From Sphagnum magellanicum (Eukaryota > Streptophyta > Sphagnopsida > Sphagnales > Sphagnaceae), in assembly GCA_021904315.1 (NCBI GenBank), contig CM038911.1, positions 14,171,390 to 14,235,389 on the forward strand: DNA of 64,000 nucleotides. The letters run 5' to 3'. The number at the start of each line of letters is the position of its first letter. The first letter of the stretch is position 1. Positions 25,187-37,109 of the stretch are shown piece by piece. The position numbers and the translations under genes are program-made. The notes below the pieces were generated by a model. That model saw only the letters and a list, made by a program, of their open reading frames with translations, was not told where the DNA came from and did not search any database.

Positions 25187-28100
25187 ATGAGTAGAGTAGC
25201 GATAGCCGACCATGATGATCTGAAAAGAGGCGCTTGGACTGCGGAGGAAGATGAGAAGCTCCGAGCTTACGTCGGGTCACATGGTACTGGGCACTGGCGC
25301 AGCGTTGGCAGAAAAGCAGGTACTCATGTGTGTATAGTTCTTTAGTCTTTTGCTCACTTCCGGGAGCTTCTCTTGTCCTCCCTCCTGCCATCCACCGGCA
25401 TACCCATAATCTCTGATCCTGCAGAGTATCATCCTTAGAAAACCCGTGATCATGCGCCTGACCTGCACCCAAGCCCTGTTTTGAAGTGATCTTCGTCCCC
25501 TCCTCCTCCTGCTGCTGCACCAAGCTGGTTGGACAAAAACTAGGGAAGTCGGAAAGTTCTGGGTCTGATCAAAGAGCTGCTCATGCGTGGTGGACGGACG
25601 GTAGTGCAGGTCTGCAGAGATGTGGCAAGAGCTGTCGCTTACGGTGGACGAACTACTTGCGGCCGAATATCCGTCACGGTAGCTTCACTCCTTATGAAGA
25701 AGATCTCATTGTCAAGCTCCATTCCTCCCTTGGCAGCAGGTAATTGATGACAGGTCTACTTCGCTTTCACCCGCGAGCTGTACTCGTTTCACAAGACTTG
25801 TTCCAATTTCGTCACCATATCTCTATTGTTGCAATAGTGTGCAGCAGCTGCTGGAGACGTGTAGAATGATGTCGAGATTGGGAAGTACTAGTTGATGCCA
25901 GGGAGAAGCTGCTTCCAAGCACGCGGAGTTTTGCTTATAATCAAATTACATGCTTTGAGTCTTGACTTTTCATATTGGGTTCTTCTTCATGGGTGGGGTT
26001 TCGATCACAGATGGTCTTTGATAGCTGCAAGGATGCCAGGGCGAACGGATAACGACATCAAGAATCATTGGAACACGCGGCTGAAGAAAAAGCTTTGTAA
26101 CATGGGCATCGATCCTGTTACGCACAAACCGATTTCCGAGCTCCTCCGCGACATTGCAGGAAATATGCAGCCTGACGGATCATCTGCAGCTGGCTGCAAC
26201 AACCCGGTAAGAACATCATCTCTTGATCATCCCCACCCGATCATCAGCTTCGACTGTGCTATCTAAAAACAGTAATCATGTGATCAATGCTGCATGCATG
26301 TGATCACGGAAAAAGCATCGAACCATGCAATGGTACTCCATCGAGCCCGTACTCCTATTCTGCAATTGCTGCATGCTCGATAAATTACTCGTGCTGCTGT
26401 TCTTTGGTTGATCAATCGAGTACTGGTGCTACAGATGGCAGCTGCCGGGGAAGAAGCTGCACGCAGGTGCTTCAGCGACAACCTTCTTCGCAAGGCTGTT
26501 CGCGACTACAGCAGGACGTCAGCAGCAGCTTCTGCGCCTGCAGGACCGTCGAAATATACTGATCACTCTGTTATATCAGGCGCAGCTTGTGCCGCCCCGG
26601 ATTTCAATCTCCACAGCTGCTCCGATGTCGAGCTCGAGCAATCAGCAGGAGATCGACAATATTGCGGAGATGTATCAACTCTGGCAGCACAAAGCACTAG
26701 TAGTTTGATCCAAAAGGAAGCTGCAGTAGTAGTTGATGAGGATCTCCACTCGTGGGAGCATTCCATCTCCTCGACCACGTCCAACTGCATGAGCGGCCAT
26801 CGCAATAGCTGCAGCGAGGTCGATGAAGTCAACCTCGAGAGGTGTACCTCTCGCAGCCCTAGTTCCCGCAGCATGCAAAGCTTGCAGGTGAATTCTACCA
26901 GCTCTCGCTCCAAGAGCAACATGGAAGCAGCCGCAAGCTGCTGGGGATCACAGCTCAATATAACAACAGATCGTCGTCATCATCATCTTCATCATGCAGC
27001 TGACTATACCAGTCCCGGAACTAGTCCTGCAGCCTTCCTGTATCTGCCAACAGCGCCGCCGCTTGCAGCAGCTTCCAGCATTAAGGAGAATAATCCAACG
27101 AACAATTTGGAATTGAGCTTCAAAAGAGGCAGGGATCAGCATCATGGAAATCTGATCAAAGAATTGCATGAGGTAAGCAGACAGTTCTTTCCAGCAGCTA
27201 GTCATGGCAGCTGCAGGTCATCGACGACGACGAGTGGGAGTCGATCAAGTACGACAGCTTCCCATCTCGTGCAGAGGCCTCCTCCTCCTCCAGTGCATAA
27301 TTTCTTGTTGGATCATTATGGAGATCATCAGCTAGTCCCATGCAGCTGGCGAACAACGTCGTCCATGAATGCTGCGACAGCAGCAGCAGCAGCAGGTACC
27401 AGCACGACGTCGTCTAGCGCTGCCTCGACTTTGCAGGTGGATGAACTTGCAGCAGCAGTACAGCTGCTTCCCTGCAGCAGCAATAAGCTGCAGCAATATG
27501 CAGTACCCATGAGCAGCAGCAGATTCAGCACAGATCAATCCAACTTGCAGCTGCACATCATCAAGCAGCATCAGCAGCAACCCTACTTCAATTTCTCGGA
27601 GACGTTCGATATGGATTTGATGAAAACTAGACCCCATCATATTCCAGTGGATCAGCGGCAGCAGCAGCAGCAGGAGGATCGTCATGTGGAGAACTCCATG
27701 ATCAGCAGACATGAATACTATAACAACCAGATCAATCCTGCAGGTGTCAATTTCAATCAGCTTCAAGTTACTTCAGACTTAGAATTACCAGCTGCTGCTG
27801 CAACAGGTGCATATCTCAGGACTCAGCTCCGGGAGCCAATATCATCAAGTTATAACAACAATGCGGCTGCTGCTATTGTGACCAGTAGCTCTGCATGTAC
27901 TGCTCATGTTGCAGCACCACACCAAACTCTAATGTCAAGTTTTGCCGCAGCAGCAACTGGATCACCTCGTGCAGTGTCCAGCAGCAGCTTCACTAGTTCT
28001 GCAGGACCTGTAGCAGCAGCTGCTGCTGCTTTGCATATCTCCAACTTTAGTACTGGAGCTCCAGATCCACCACTCACCATGGCCATGACAACTCCAGCTC

Positions 28101-28198
28101 CAGGGATGAATAGTACCCGGGTTCATGGCCATCATAGCTATGATCATCAGAACATTCAAACTTCAAGAGTGCAGGTCCTTTGGGATTTTCAGGAATAG
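25187..28198 (+). CDS. R2R3-MYB transcription factor, 4 exons, 740 aa
   Basis: Coding exons are 25187-25319, 25610-25739, 26011-26206 and 26435-28198, with GT-AG introns of 290, 271 and 228 bp, open for 741 codons including TAG. The first two introns fall at the classical plant R2R3 positions (phase 1 at Gly45, phase 2 at Arg88). Repeat R2 has Trp17, Trp37 and Trp57; R3 has Phe70, Trp89 and Trp108, as in plant R2R3 proteins. [20 protein letters not shown] follows at 112-131. The DNA-binding domain looks closest by eye to the MYB80/TDF1 and subgroup-14 groups, which is not decisive. The tail of about 590 residues is rich in Ser, Ala, Gln and His runs encoded by CAG-type repeats, and may serve in activation. 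The protein is much longer than typical R2R3 factors (250-400 aa). It should act in the nucleus; target genes are unknown. The ATG at 25187 begins [11 protein letters not shown]. Confidence 0.93.
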
Positions 28199-28640
28199 AT
28201 TATTCAATCCAGAGGAACACAACAGAATCATCATCATCATCATCATCACCTTTCCTTTTAGAGCTGCTCATGATGATCCATACAAGCTTATGGAAGCATT
28301 TTCTGGTTCTGGACCCAAGTGTTAAAGTCTTGTAATCCTTAGGCCGGCCCAAGATCCATAGAAGCTTGTTGAAGCATTTTCTGGTGTTGGACCCCAAGTG
28401 TTGAAGTCATGGAAGCCTGTGTCCTAAAACTAGTCCCCCAACTGCAAATGTGCTCTTATATAGCAATCAATCTCTTCTTATTCTTTCACATTTTCCAATC
28501 TCTTCTTCAAATTCTTCTTTCACATCTTCAAAGCTTGCAGCAGGGAGCAGTTTTGTGCACTTGCCTTGTTTCAATTGTATTGGTGGCATTGGGTTTTAGG
28601 GTTTAGGGTTTTAGCAGCTGATGTTTTTTAGTTTTTGCCT
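28199..28640 (+). other. 3' flank/untranslated region of the MYB gene with a 78-bp tandem duplication
   Basis: After the TAG the sequence stays GC-richer than the surroundings. An imperfect tandem duplication with period 78 runs 28275-28352 and 28353-about 28412; both copies contain gaagcattttctgg and ccaagtgtt. A (CAT)n run lies at 28228-28250. A TTTAGGG-like stretch at 28591-28613 is too short to be more than a telomere-like word. The polyadenylation site is not evident. Confidence 0.6.
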
Positions 28641-29710
28641 ACTGTAGCTGCGGCTGCTGCTAACTAACTTTAGTATGATTGGATCTTTGATTTTCAATCT
28701 TTGACTCTCACTTGACAACAACTGAAATTAATTTTTAATTGAGTAGAATTGTGTTGGTATTTATTGTCAAGTTGTTATCTTCTCTAGATGAGGTAGACGT
28801 TACATTCTTGAGGAAAAAAATTCACCAAACACACACTCATTGAGGGCTTGCTACAAAGTAAGCCCTCAATGATTCCATGTGCGGAGCCTTGGGAAATTTT
28901 GTTTTCAGAGAATTTGTCTTGTTGGGTTTGGGATTGTGTTTTTGTGGAGGAGAGTATGGAAAAAAGTTTTGTCCCTAGATTTTTGTAAGACCTATGGTTT
29001 TGAAACAATTGTGGTATTAAATCTACTTTTTGTTTATTTTTCAAAAAATTGTCATTGATTACAATTGATGATTGTCTACTTTAAAATGCTTGAACCCTAC
29101 ACAAAAACTTTTCAAAGACTTTCTAAAATACTCTATGTGGATCTTTGCTTTAACTCCAATAATCTAGGTTCTCCTTTGCAAAGGGAAAGAGGGAACCTAT
29201 CCTCTAATATAAATTGAATCAAGCAAGATTTTGAATTACATGATGACACCATGATGAAAGCATCTAGAAGCATGTGGGAACTATGATATGGTTTCACATT
29301 ATAACTGGAAGAGAAATGCATGACTTAGAGCAAACATAATTTTTTTGTGTAGCAAAACACATTAAATTTTTCTTTTCGTTGTTGTTGCTTCCAATGTTGT
29401 AGTGCAATGACAGTGGGCACCATAATCTAGGAAGTTTCCAGAAATTTTGCAGAAGAGATTTAATGTTCAGGTGGACCAGTTATAAAAACTTGTTGCTAGT
29501 TGAATGTTGTAAAAGTTGGTACACACACAAAAGGACACACATACCTGGTTCATGTACTGAATCTGCAGGAGCAATCATGGGCACCATCAGACAACTGCAC
29601 CTGGGAAATAATTTTTTTTGAGTGTGGGTTCCTTGGTTTCTCAAGGTTTGTGCTACAGGACAGGTAGTACTTTCCAATAACAAGTGATACTAAAATTAAC
29701 AAAGAAAACA
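28641..29710. other. Intergenic DNA without recognisable gene
   Basis: No domain-bearing open frame is seen on either strand. A small inverted pair of tgagggctt words around 28840-28870 could form a hairpin (cattgagggcttg and aagccctcaatg). Confidence 0.5.
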
Positions 29711-29718
29711 TTAATTTA

Positions 29719-30024
29719 TGAGTTGTCTGGTCAATTTTTTTTTATTTAATTCATTTTAAGTAGAAACCAGGCTCAGGTGGTTCTGTGAATTTTTTTGTAA
29801 GAATCATAGGTTCTGGTTATTTCAAAAACTTCAAAGAACCAACACTTTTCATGAAATAATTGACAGGTTTTTGGCATATTCCGTGACTTCTTATTTTTTG
29901 AGAACTGTGATTATATCAATCCTAGTTCTTTGAATATTTTGAGAACTGACAGGTGAATGAATTTATACTCGAGTTATAATAATCCCGGAGTATCTGTGTC
30001 TAATTTTAAGAACTACCCAACACA
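29719..30024. mobile_element. hAT-type MITE, degenerate copy
   Basis: The interior has the GAACC/GGTTC-rich words seen in the copies at 34456-34765 and 51268-51617. The right end, reverse-complemented, reads TGTTGGGTAGTTCTTAAAAT and matches their ends. The left end (GAGTTGTCTGGTCAATTTTT) is weaker, and the flanking 8-mers match poorly, so the boundaries are approximate. No protein is encoded. Confidence 0.5.
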
Positions 30025-30344
30025 GCTAGAAATTTGCGTTCTGCATGTATATGGTTTAGAACTTACATGAAATGTAAGTCTAAAATTATATTATTTTATT
30101 TTATGTTGTGTAAAACAATGGAGGTATAATTATTTTACAATTACATTTATATGATTTTACACATGTAAATACTTGTCATTTCTTTTTCAGGAGGGGGGTT
30201 TGGCTTTTAAATGTTTTTGGTGATATGTCAATCAAAGTGGTCCATTGAACAAGTTTTTATTATTAAAAAAACCTCTTAAAAACATATGTGCTTTGGAATG
30301 CATGACAATCAAATTAAACTAATTAATATGAATCTTAATAAGCA

Positions 30345-30715
30345 CCCAAGCTCTTGTAAAGTCTTACACCAAAAAGGGTGATGAATAAAGTTAGGAATAA
30401 AATTTTTACTCAAGCAATGACTCAATGAAGCAAAATGCATCCAAGGTATTCTCTAGCATAGCACCACAATTTGTCTCTAGCCTTTGTTCAAAAGTTTGCT
30501 CTTGTACTATATATTGGAGATTAAAGGAAACCACTATCGAAGTCCCATATTGGTAGAAAATGCTTCTATTTGGAGAGTATTAAAAATATCATGATTTTTT
30601 TGTGAAGGGCCAATCAAAGTGGCCTATTGCACAAAAAACCATTGAGCTTTGAGATGTACCCACCTTTCAATGTACATACAACTAATTAATATGAAATGCA
30701 AATAGATATAATTAT
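30345..30715. repeat. Dispersed repeat, copy 1 (partner at 56.07-56.43 kb)
   Basis: The segment shares a long series of words in the same order with 56074-56430: gcccaag/cacccaag, aaggttaggaat, cacaatttgtc, tttgtccaaaa, gagtattaaaaat, ttgagctttgagatg and ctaattaatatgaa. Within copy 1 the block caatcaaagtgg...aactaattaatatgaa also occurs slightly upstream (about 30227-30340), so the copy carries a partial tandem duplication. Both copies adjoin blocks rich in GTGTAAA/TTTACAC (30060-30180 and 30735-30900; 55900-56020). It is probably a non-autonomous transposon with unresolved ends. Confidence 0.6.
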
Positions 30716-31985
30716 TAAAGATATATACTACATACAGTTACACACCCTCAAAACATTTACACAACATTTGCGTAAATGTATTTGACAAATATTTACATTA
30801 CTTTCATGTAAGTGTAAAAAGTTTGGATGTGTAAGTGTAAATCATTTACGCTTGCTTACACAGGATTTACACGACATATACACGACTATTGATACTATTG
30901 ATGTTTACACGCACAACACTGATAGAAACACACAATTTAGTTCCTGGATGTTTTGGAGAGAAAAACTCATGATCAAATTAGTGGTGGACTCTGCCATTGG
31001 CTTCTCCCAACCTAGTTTTGAACAATTTTTAAGAAACGTCTTTTGTAATCACAGACAGACACACAACAGATCTATCAGGTATTTCAGAAGGACAAGAGCT
31101 AAGGTGCCCTGTGCATGAAGCAAATGCCAGAATCAGACCTCCTCCCTCCCAGCTTCTATTCAAACACAACGACATTGAGGAAGAAACTCGCACTAGGCTA
31201 CTCATAATTGTTGTTGTTGCTGGGGACTAATAACATCTACAACTGCCAGAGGCTTCTGCTTTCTCTCAGTCAAGAGATCATGTCAACCACCATGGTGTAG
31301 TAGTGCCATCATTTCCTTCTCCAAGCAGTCCTAGTTTCAGCTTTAGTGGCTAGGGTACACAACCATAGTGGCTACAGTGGACTCCCCAATATGGTGTTCT
31401 GCATTTCAAGATATTGGGACCCAAGAGTATCTTCAGTGTTTTGACCCATCTTCAGCTGGACAAACTATTTTCAATCTATGTTATTTCGCAGATTTGCCAG
31501 GCATGGCCAAGCCTAGCTCTGTGTATACTTTTTTCTTATTGTTTTTCAATTCTGTGGTCTAGCTCAAGTCTCTGCAACAAGATGGAGTTACAAAAATTAT
31601 CAGCTATCATTGGCCACTCATTCAAAACAATTCTGACATCCTTTCTCAATTTTTGACTACCAAATGAAGAAGATTTGGTAATTTTTCCCATTCAAAAAAA
31701 CTCTCAAAATTGGGAATTAAAAGTATCCCAGCACCTAAAAATGTCACCAAAATAAGTCATTTTTAGCATTTTTAACATCTTAAATTTGCAACAGTGAGAA
31801 ATTTGACACACACAAAGCTTTTTTAAATAAAATAAAATAAAATAAATAAAATCACAGTTGGCTTCAGCTTGAGGACCAGTGTTTTTTTCTGTGGGATTCT
31901 TCGAACTGTGGATACAGAGGAGGTTATATGGACAATGAGTTCCTATTGGTAACCAAAACTAGGCAGGATTCTTTAAAAAAATCTA
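30716..31985. other. Intergenic DNA; TTTACAC-rich block, then nothing recognisable
   Basis: The stretch 30735-30900 is dense in TTTACAC and GTGTAAA words on both strands and borders the dispersed repeat. From about 31000 to 31980 I see no gene. An (AAAAT)n-like run lies at about 31823-31852. Confidence 0.5.
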
Positions 31986-31994
31986 CTATATAGT

Positions 31995-33410
31995 CTGACC
32001 TGTAGCCAAATTTGGCTCATTCCTCTGGTGGATGATAGCCAGTCCACCTACTTGACAAAATTGAAATGAAAAACCCTTTTGATCACCTATATCCATTCGT
32101 CATTGAACGCTTTAAAATCAGTCAGGAAGTTCAAGAAGTTCATAGCTTCTAGTAACGTTCTTGTGGTGGGTACCAATAACTATTTCCATTGCAAAAGCTT
32201 ATGCTTCTGTTTGCTTCCATTTGATCCGATTCAGTGGGGGGAGGCGAGAGAAGGGGGGAGGGAGGCGCTCTTGGTCTCTCTGTTTGTTTGCTTCTTCTCA
32301 ACAGCCAAAATGAAACAACGCCAGGAATGAACCATTGTGGTCGGATGGAGTGGATGAGATGCCTTACATGGGCCAACCCTCTAGAACTTTTCAGAACTGG
32401 GCTGAGCATCCTTGTCAGGCCCGGAACCCCTAATTTCAGGAAAGCACCCAAGGAGGGGCTGACCTGGCAGACAAGATTTGAACCCTAAACCTTTACATAT
32501 AATGTGCAATTGTCCAAAGTAGACGTCTCAATAATCGTCCAAATAAGCAAATCTGAGTTTGTTTCCAAATGCATTTACAACTCAGAAATTTTACCCAAAT
32601 CTTTCAGAATGTTGTACATGGAGGTGCATCAGTTGGACCAGGTAACTGCTGAGAGTGCATAGGTTACTCGATATAATCCATTGTAGGGGAGTGTGAAGCT
32701 TACGGTTTATCTGATTAAGAAGAGAGTGAGTTATGAGGTTCAGCCAACCAGTGACCAGGAATGTGCAAAAATGTATCAGTGAGGTACAAAAATGTCAAAA
32801 GGGACAGATGGAAACTGGATAAAACTGGTGAGCAGTATTTTTTTGGGGCCAAATTGCGATCTGAAACTAATGATGTCACTCTACACAAAGATTTTTTCAT
32901 GGAAAACATGGCACAATTTCATCAGATTTTGAAGGAAAAAAATTCAAATTTCCAGAATTTTATGATAACTTCTAGTACTTAGTCAAGAATAGAGAAGGAT
33001 GCTGGTGTTTTTTCTACTTTCGTATCTAGTATGTATCCAAATGTGACTACATGATCTAATGGCTGACGGCCACTTCAGCTGCATCACAAAATTGAAAAGA
33101 GAACCCTGCCGCCGGTGAGCTCTTGTCCAATGCCGTGCTGTCATGTTAATGAGACAATCCCTGCATTCATTTATGGTTAGTATCAAAGCAAGAAACCCAC
33201 CCATAATCACAGCAACTTGTTTTGTGATGGAATTACTAACTTATAGTACCTAGATAACTTGGGCTCTGTGCTGCTGCGCACTACCAGTGACAATCCACTA
33301 CATTTTTATTTTTTATAATGTTCTCATATGGTTTCCAACGGTTCCATCATCATTTTTGTCAATGTTAAATTTAATTTGAATTAATATAAATGTTAAGGAC
33401 ATGAAAAGGC
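31995..33410. repeat. Dispersed repeat, copy A (partner at 39.33-40.15 kb)
   Basis: The left part (31995-32080, gtagccaaatttggct...cacaaaattg-like words) matches 39330-39415. The right part (33268-33380, gctgcgcactacc...tgtcaatgt.aaatttaattt) matches 40038-40142, in the same order. The spacing is about 0.57 kb longer here. The extra DNA includes 32220-32500, which contains a tRNA-type B-box word on the minus strand (reverse complement of 32474-32484, GGTTCAAATCT). No protein is encoded. Confidence 0.5.
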
Positions 33411-34139
33411 ACATGTTAATTCATCTTTTCATATTTGTGTTGTTGGGCAGGGAAAAGGAGTGAAGTAATTTTAAGCATAGGAAATAATCATTAGGAAAGG
33501 ACATTATTATTAAGAAAGAAGTAAGGTTGTTGGTATTTAAAATGAGATAGTTATTTTTGGAATTGTCCAGAGAGTATTGTACAAAGAAGAATACAAATTC
33601 AATTGTCCAAAGACAAACCATATGAAAAATTATGAAAACTTTCCTATATATCAGTTCCTTAAAATTGGAATAAAGAAAAATGGGATGAAAGGGTGGATGG
33701 ATTAGCAAGGGCAAGGTGGGGGGAGGCAGTGGGTGGATACTAAATTTTTAGTTTCCTATCTAGATTGAAAATCTAGTAATTGTAAACTTGTTGACAATAT
33801 TGAATTAATAATCCCGTTGGGTGGGTTGAGTTTGTTGGCTCTGCCTTTAGGGTTTGTAATAATGTCAGATAGGAATGTCAGAAAATACATTTGCTTAAAC
33901 TTGATATTTGGTAGATTCGATTGATACAAAAATGAATGAATTGGGGTGCATTTGTGGTACTGATCATAGACATAACCCTAAATTAGCTCAAACTGGGAAC
34001 CTACATGGTCACTTGGGCCAAAACTGGTGGCAGAACTTGCAATTGGGATTCCCAGAAAGGAGATCTAAGGGGACCAAACTGAATAATCCTCTTGAACTTG
34101 AGAGGTCAAACTAGTTGATCACCACTTCGTGTTTCCCAA

Positions 34140-34435
34140 CTAGTGTGAAGATTAAGCTAGGTAGCTTAGGTGAGTACAGAACTCCCCTAAGTGAGCAGGT
34201 AGATAGGTAGGTGATTTCAGTGGGTAAGTTGGTTGTTGAGTAGATAGTTTACATAGGTCAAGATACCTACATACCTATGTAAGTATGTTGGTAAGTACAT
34301 TAGGTAGGTGGGTAGGTTCCTAGATTGGTAACATAGGTAAGTGAATAGATAGCCAAGATAAATAGATACACTAAGTAAGTGGGTAGGTAGTTTAAATAGG
34401 TGGGTAAGTACGTAAGTAACAATGGTAAATGATTA
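34140..34435. repeat. TAGG/GTAG-rich low-complexity block
   Basis: About 300 bp made mostly of irregular GTAGGTA, AAGTAGGT and TAGATAG words without a fixed period. The same word set dominates 61.1-62.1 kb and 62.6-63.9 kb. No function is evident. Confidence 0.7.
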
Positions 34436-34448
34436 GTAGAAATACGAA

Positions 34449-34773
34449 TAGACCTCAATGGTTATAAGGCAGTTCTTAAGATTCATAACTACAATTCTCC
34501 ACAAAATTAAAAACTTGGTTGTGGAATGTATCCACAGTTTTCAAAAAAATTGAAAAAATCAAATAACTAGCCAAAAACCCACTTGTTCTTTACTGCTTCA
34601 TTCATGAAAATCGCAAATTCTTTAAGGTTTTTAAAATAACCCAGACCAGCATTCTTTGATTCTAACTTTTATTTCAAAGAACTGAACCAATGATTCTTTA
34701 ATTCTGAAATATTAAAAAATTAAAAATGGCAGTTCTTTGAAAATACAAATGACTACACAACATTGTAGTACCT
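34449..34773 (-). mobile_element. hAT-type MITE with 8-bp target duplication
   Basis: The element spans 34456-34765 (310 bp) in inverted orientation to the 51-kb copy. Its reverse-complemented right end reads CAATGTTGTGTAGTCATTTG, like the 51-kb left end, and its left end begins CAATGG. The flanks tagacct (34449-34455) and tagtacct (34766-34773) match apart from one missing base, as expected for an aged 8-bp hAT duplication. The interior shares agttctttga/tcaaagaact words with its relatives. Confidence 0.65.
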
Positions 34774-36105
34774 TGACACCTTTGGCACTAATTATACTAT
34801 TTGTAAACATGTTTAAATTTTCAAAAAATATTTTTTATTTGTAGAAAAAAATAAGGAAGTAAAGTAGAGAATATTTTGCAAGACTATTAGATTTTTAAGA
34901 AGGAAACTCAAGAATATTGTAATTTTTCTGCATGGAATCCTCAAAATTAATTAGTTAGTTGATAGACATGTGTTGACACTGTCCTTGCACTATGTTGCTT
35001 AAAGGTTATGTTGGAAGTATAAGGGGGCTTCAGACTAAGGCCTGGTTTATAAATCTCAATTCAATCTTGCAATCTGATTGGTCTAGAGCTTCAAATTAAG
35101 ACCTAGTCTTTCACACTAGGCCCCATTTACGAGTCCCAACCATGAGTGGGAGTCCTACATGGTTACACTTTTTGGTTCCATGGGTTAGGACTTAAATATG
35201 ACTGAAAAGAAACCGATTCCAAACTGGCCTGTAGCCTTGAATTCTATTACAAGAATTTGCACAAGAAGAATTTGAAAACTTTAGAAAAGCCCTGTTTGGT
35301 GGAATAATGGGTGGGTGGTTTTCAGCCCTTATATGCTGATTTTTCAATCATGGGGGCTGATAAAACAAGATACGGTCATGCTCTCATCAGCCCAGAGTTG
35401 ATCTTGCCACAAAACAAGATCTGGACCATCCATCCAACCCAAATGCGAGACATAACAAACCCTAATTGCTAGGGCTTTGAGCAGGGCGTGAGTGAACTCA
35501 CCAAAGCTCTCGCTTTGTGTGTTTCCAAGCTCTTCACCAATTGCCTCTTTCTTGTAATGCAATGTCACCACAAAGCTCTAAAGAAGTTGCACTTGCTAGT
35601 GTGTAGTTTTCAATACAAATTGTAGTGTGTGCGTCATGGAGATTTATGCACATGAATTTTTGCAATGTGAGGTGACAATTGATGGATGTTGTGATTTTCC
35701 AGAAGATCTTTTCAACTTGGGAGTCAATGCTCAATAATGGGGAAGTTTTGAATTACTTTATATTGTTTATTTAGGGTGTTAAAGGCCTTAAGGTGCTTTG
35801 TGAATGATTTTGTTGAATCCTTTCGTGTGGCTCAACAATGGTGGTTTTGTTGGTCATTAATCGACGACTATTGTATATGATTTTTGTGCAATGGAGTTAT
35901 TGTCATTAAACAAGCATTGCAACTTGCAACACCTTTGTGTAATGTGGATTCTATACTATCACAAGGGCTTCATAGACTAGAACTTGGGAAATCAGATTTG
36001 GAATTTCAAGAACTAGCAAGGGCTTGGTGAATCGGAACATGGGAAATCATTGAGTGTGGTGCATATTCAACTTGATATTTCTCCTGAACAATAAGAATTT
36101 TACAC
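34774..36105. other. Intergenic DNA without recognisable gene
   Basis: No domain-bearing frame and no clear terminal repeats were seen on either strand. The short frames around 35344-35734 carry no motif I know. Confidence 0.5.
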
Positions 36106-36109
36106 CCCC

Positions 36110-37092
36110 CTATTTGTTTCCATTTCTTTTTATATCTTTACACCAAAGTTGAGTTTTATTGAAGGTTTACGTTTTTGTTTGTGAGTCCTAAAATATGTCT
36201 TCAACCTCTTTATCCAATCCAGAGTTCCATTTCATCTCTTTCTATCTCTCTACACCATAGCTCATATTTGTTTTAAGTTTAGGTTCTTATTTATGAATCT
36301 TTAGAGCTATCTTCATCTTTCTATCTAGTCTAGAGTTTGCATTCCATCTCTTTCTATTTTTCTACATTAGAGCTTGTCTTTGTTTAAGGTTTAGGTTTTT
36401 ATTTATGAGTCGTGACATATTTCTTCATCTTCTTTAAAATCTAGAGCTTGCAAACAATCTCTCTCTCTTTCTCTACATTAGAATTTAATTTTATTGAAGG
36501 TTTAGGTTCCTTTTTTTGAGTCTTGAAATTTATCTTCAACATCTATACCCTAAATTTGTAATTCTAGAGCTCATAGGTTCTTATTTACGAATTTTCAAAT
36601 TTGTCTTCATCTTCTAAACTTTCTATCCAATTCAGAGTTTTTAAACTCCATCTTTTTTTATTTGTTTACACTAGAAATTATTTTTGTTTAAGGTTTAGGT
36701 TTTTGTTTGTGAGTTTTCAAATTTCTCTTCATCTTCTAAGCTTTCTATTCAATCCAAAGTTTTGGCATTCCATCTCTTTATATCTTTTGAGCTCTCTCTC
36801 TAGTCCAAAGTTTTTCCATTCTATCTTTTTCTATTTCTCTACAACAAAGTTTAATTATGTTTAGTGTGTAAATTCTTGTTTGTGAATCTTCATATATGTC
36901 TTCATCCTTTGAACTTTTTGTCCAATCTAGAGTTTGCATTCCATCTCTTTCTACCTTTCTACATTAGAACTCATTTATGTTTAAAGTTTAGGTTCTTGTT
37001 CAAATGAGTTTTCAAATCTATCTTCAACCTTTCTGGAATGTAGAGCTTCCCAATTCCATCTCTCTTTATCTTTCTACACCAAAATTCATTTG
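36110..37092. repeat. Satellite-like tandem array, unit about 112 bp
   Basis: About eight degenerate units contain, in order, GTTTAGGTTYTTGTTTGTGAG, then CTTCATCTTCT, then CTTTCTATCCAATC-AGAGTTT, then CATTCCATCTCTTTCTA, then TCTACATTAGAGCTCATTT. Unit starts (gtttaggtt) lie near 36165, 36278, 36389, 36501, 36693 and 36986, with damaged ones near 36569 and 36860. Regular steps are 111-126 bp. The array ends where the decayed hAT gene begins. Confidence 0.85.
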
Positions 37093-37109
37093 TAATTGTA
37101 GTTGGAATT

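Noticed and set aside
26563..27766. Several minus-strand open frames across the MYB last exon
   Set aside because: They are shadows of the CAG-rich coding exon on the opposite strand (Cys/Leu/Ala runs) without domains.
28591..28613. TTTAGGG-like words suggesting an interstitial telomere
   Set aside because: Only two to three irregular units; too short to be more than chance or a telo-box-like word.
32220..32500. A complete SINE on the minus strand
   Set aside because: A B-box word is present but no A box at the right distance and no tail; kept only as part of the repeat-pair finding.
36110..37092. A CRISPR-like or coding reading of the regular 112-bp repeats
   Set aside because: There are no short identical repeats with unique spacers, and no frame stays open through the units; it is an ordinary degenerate tandem array.
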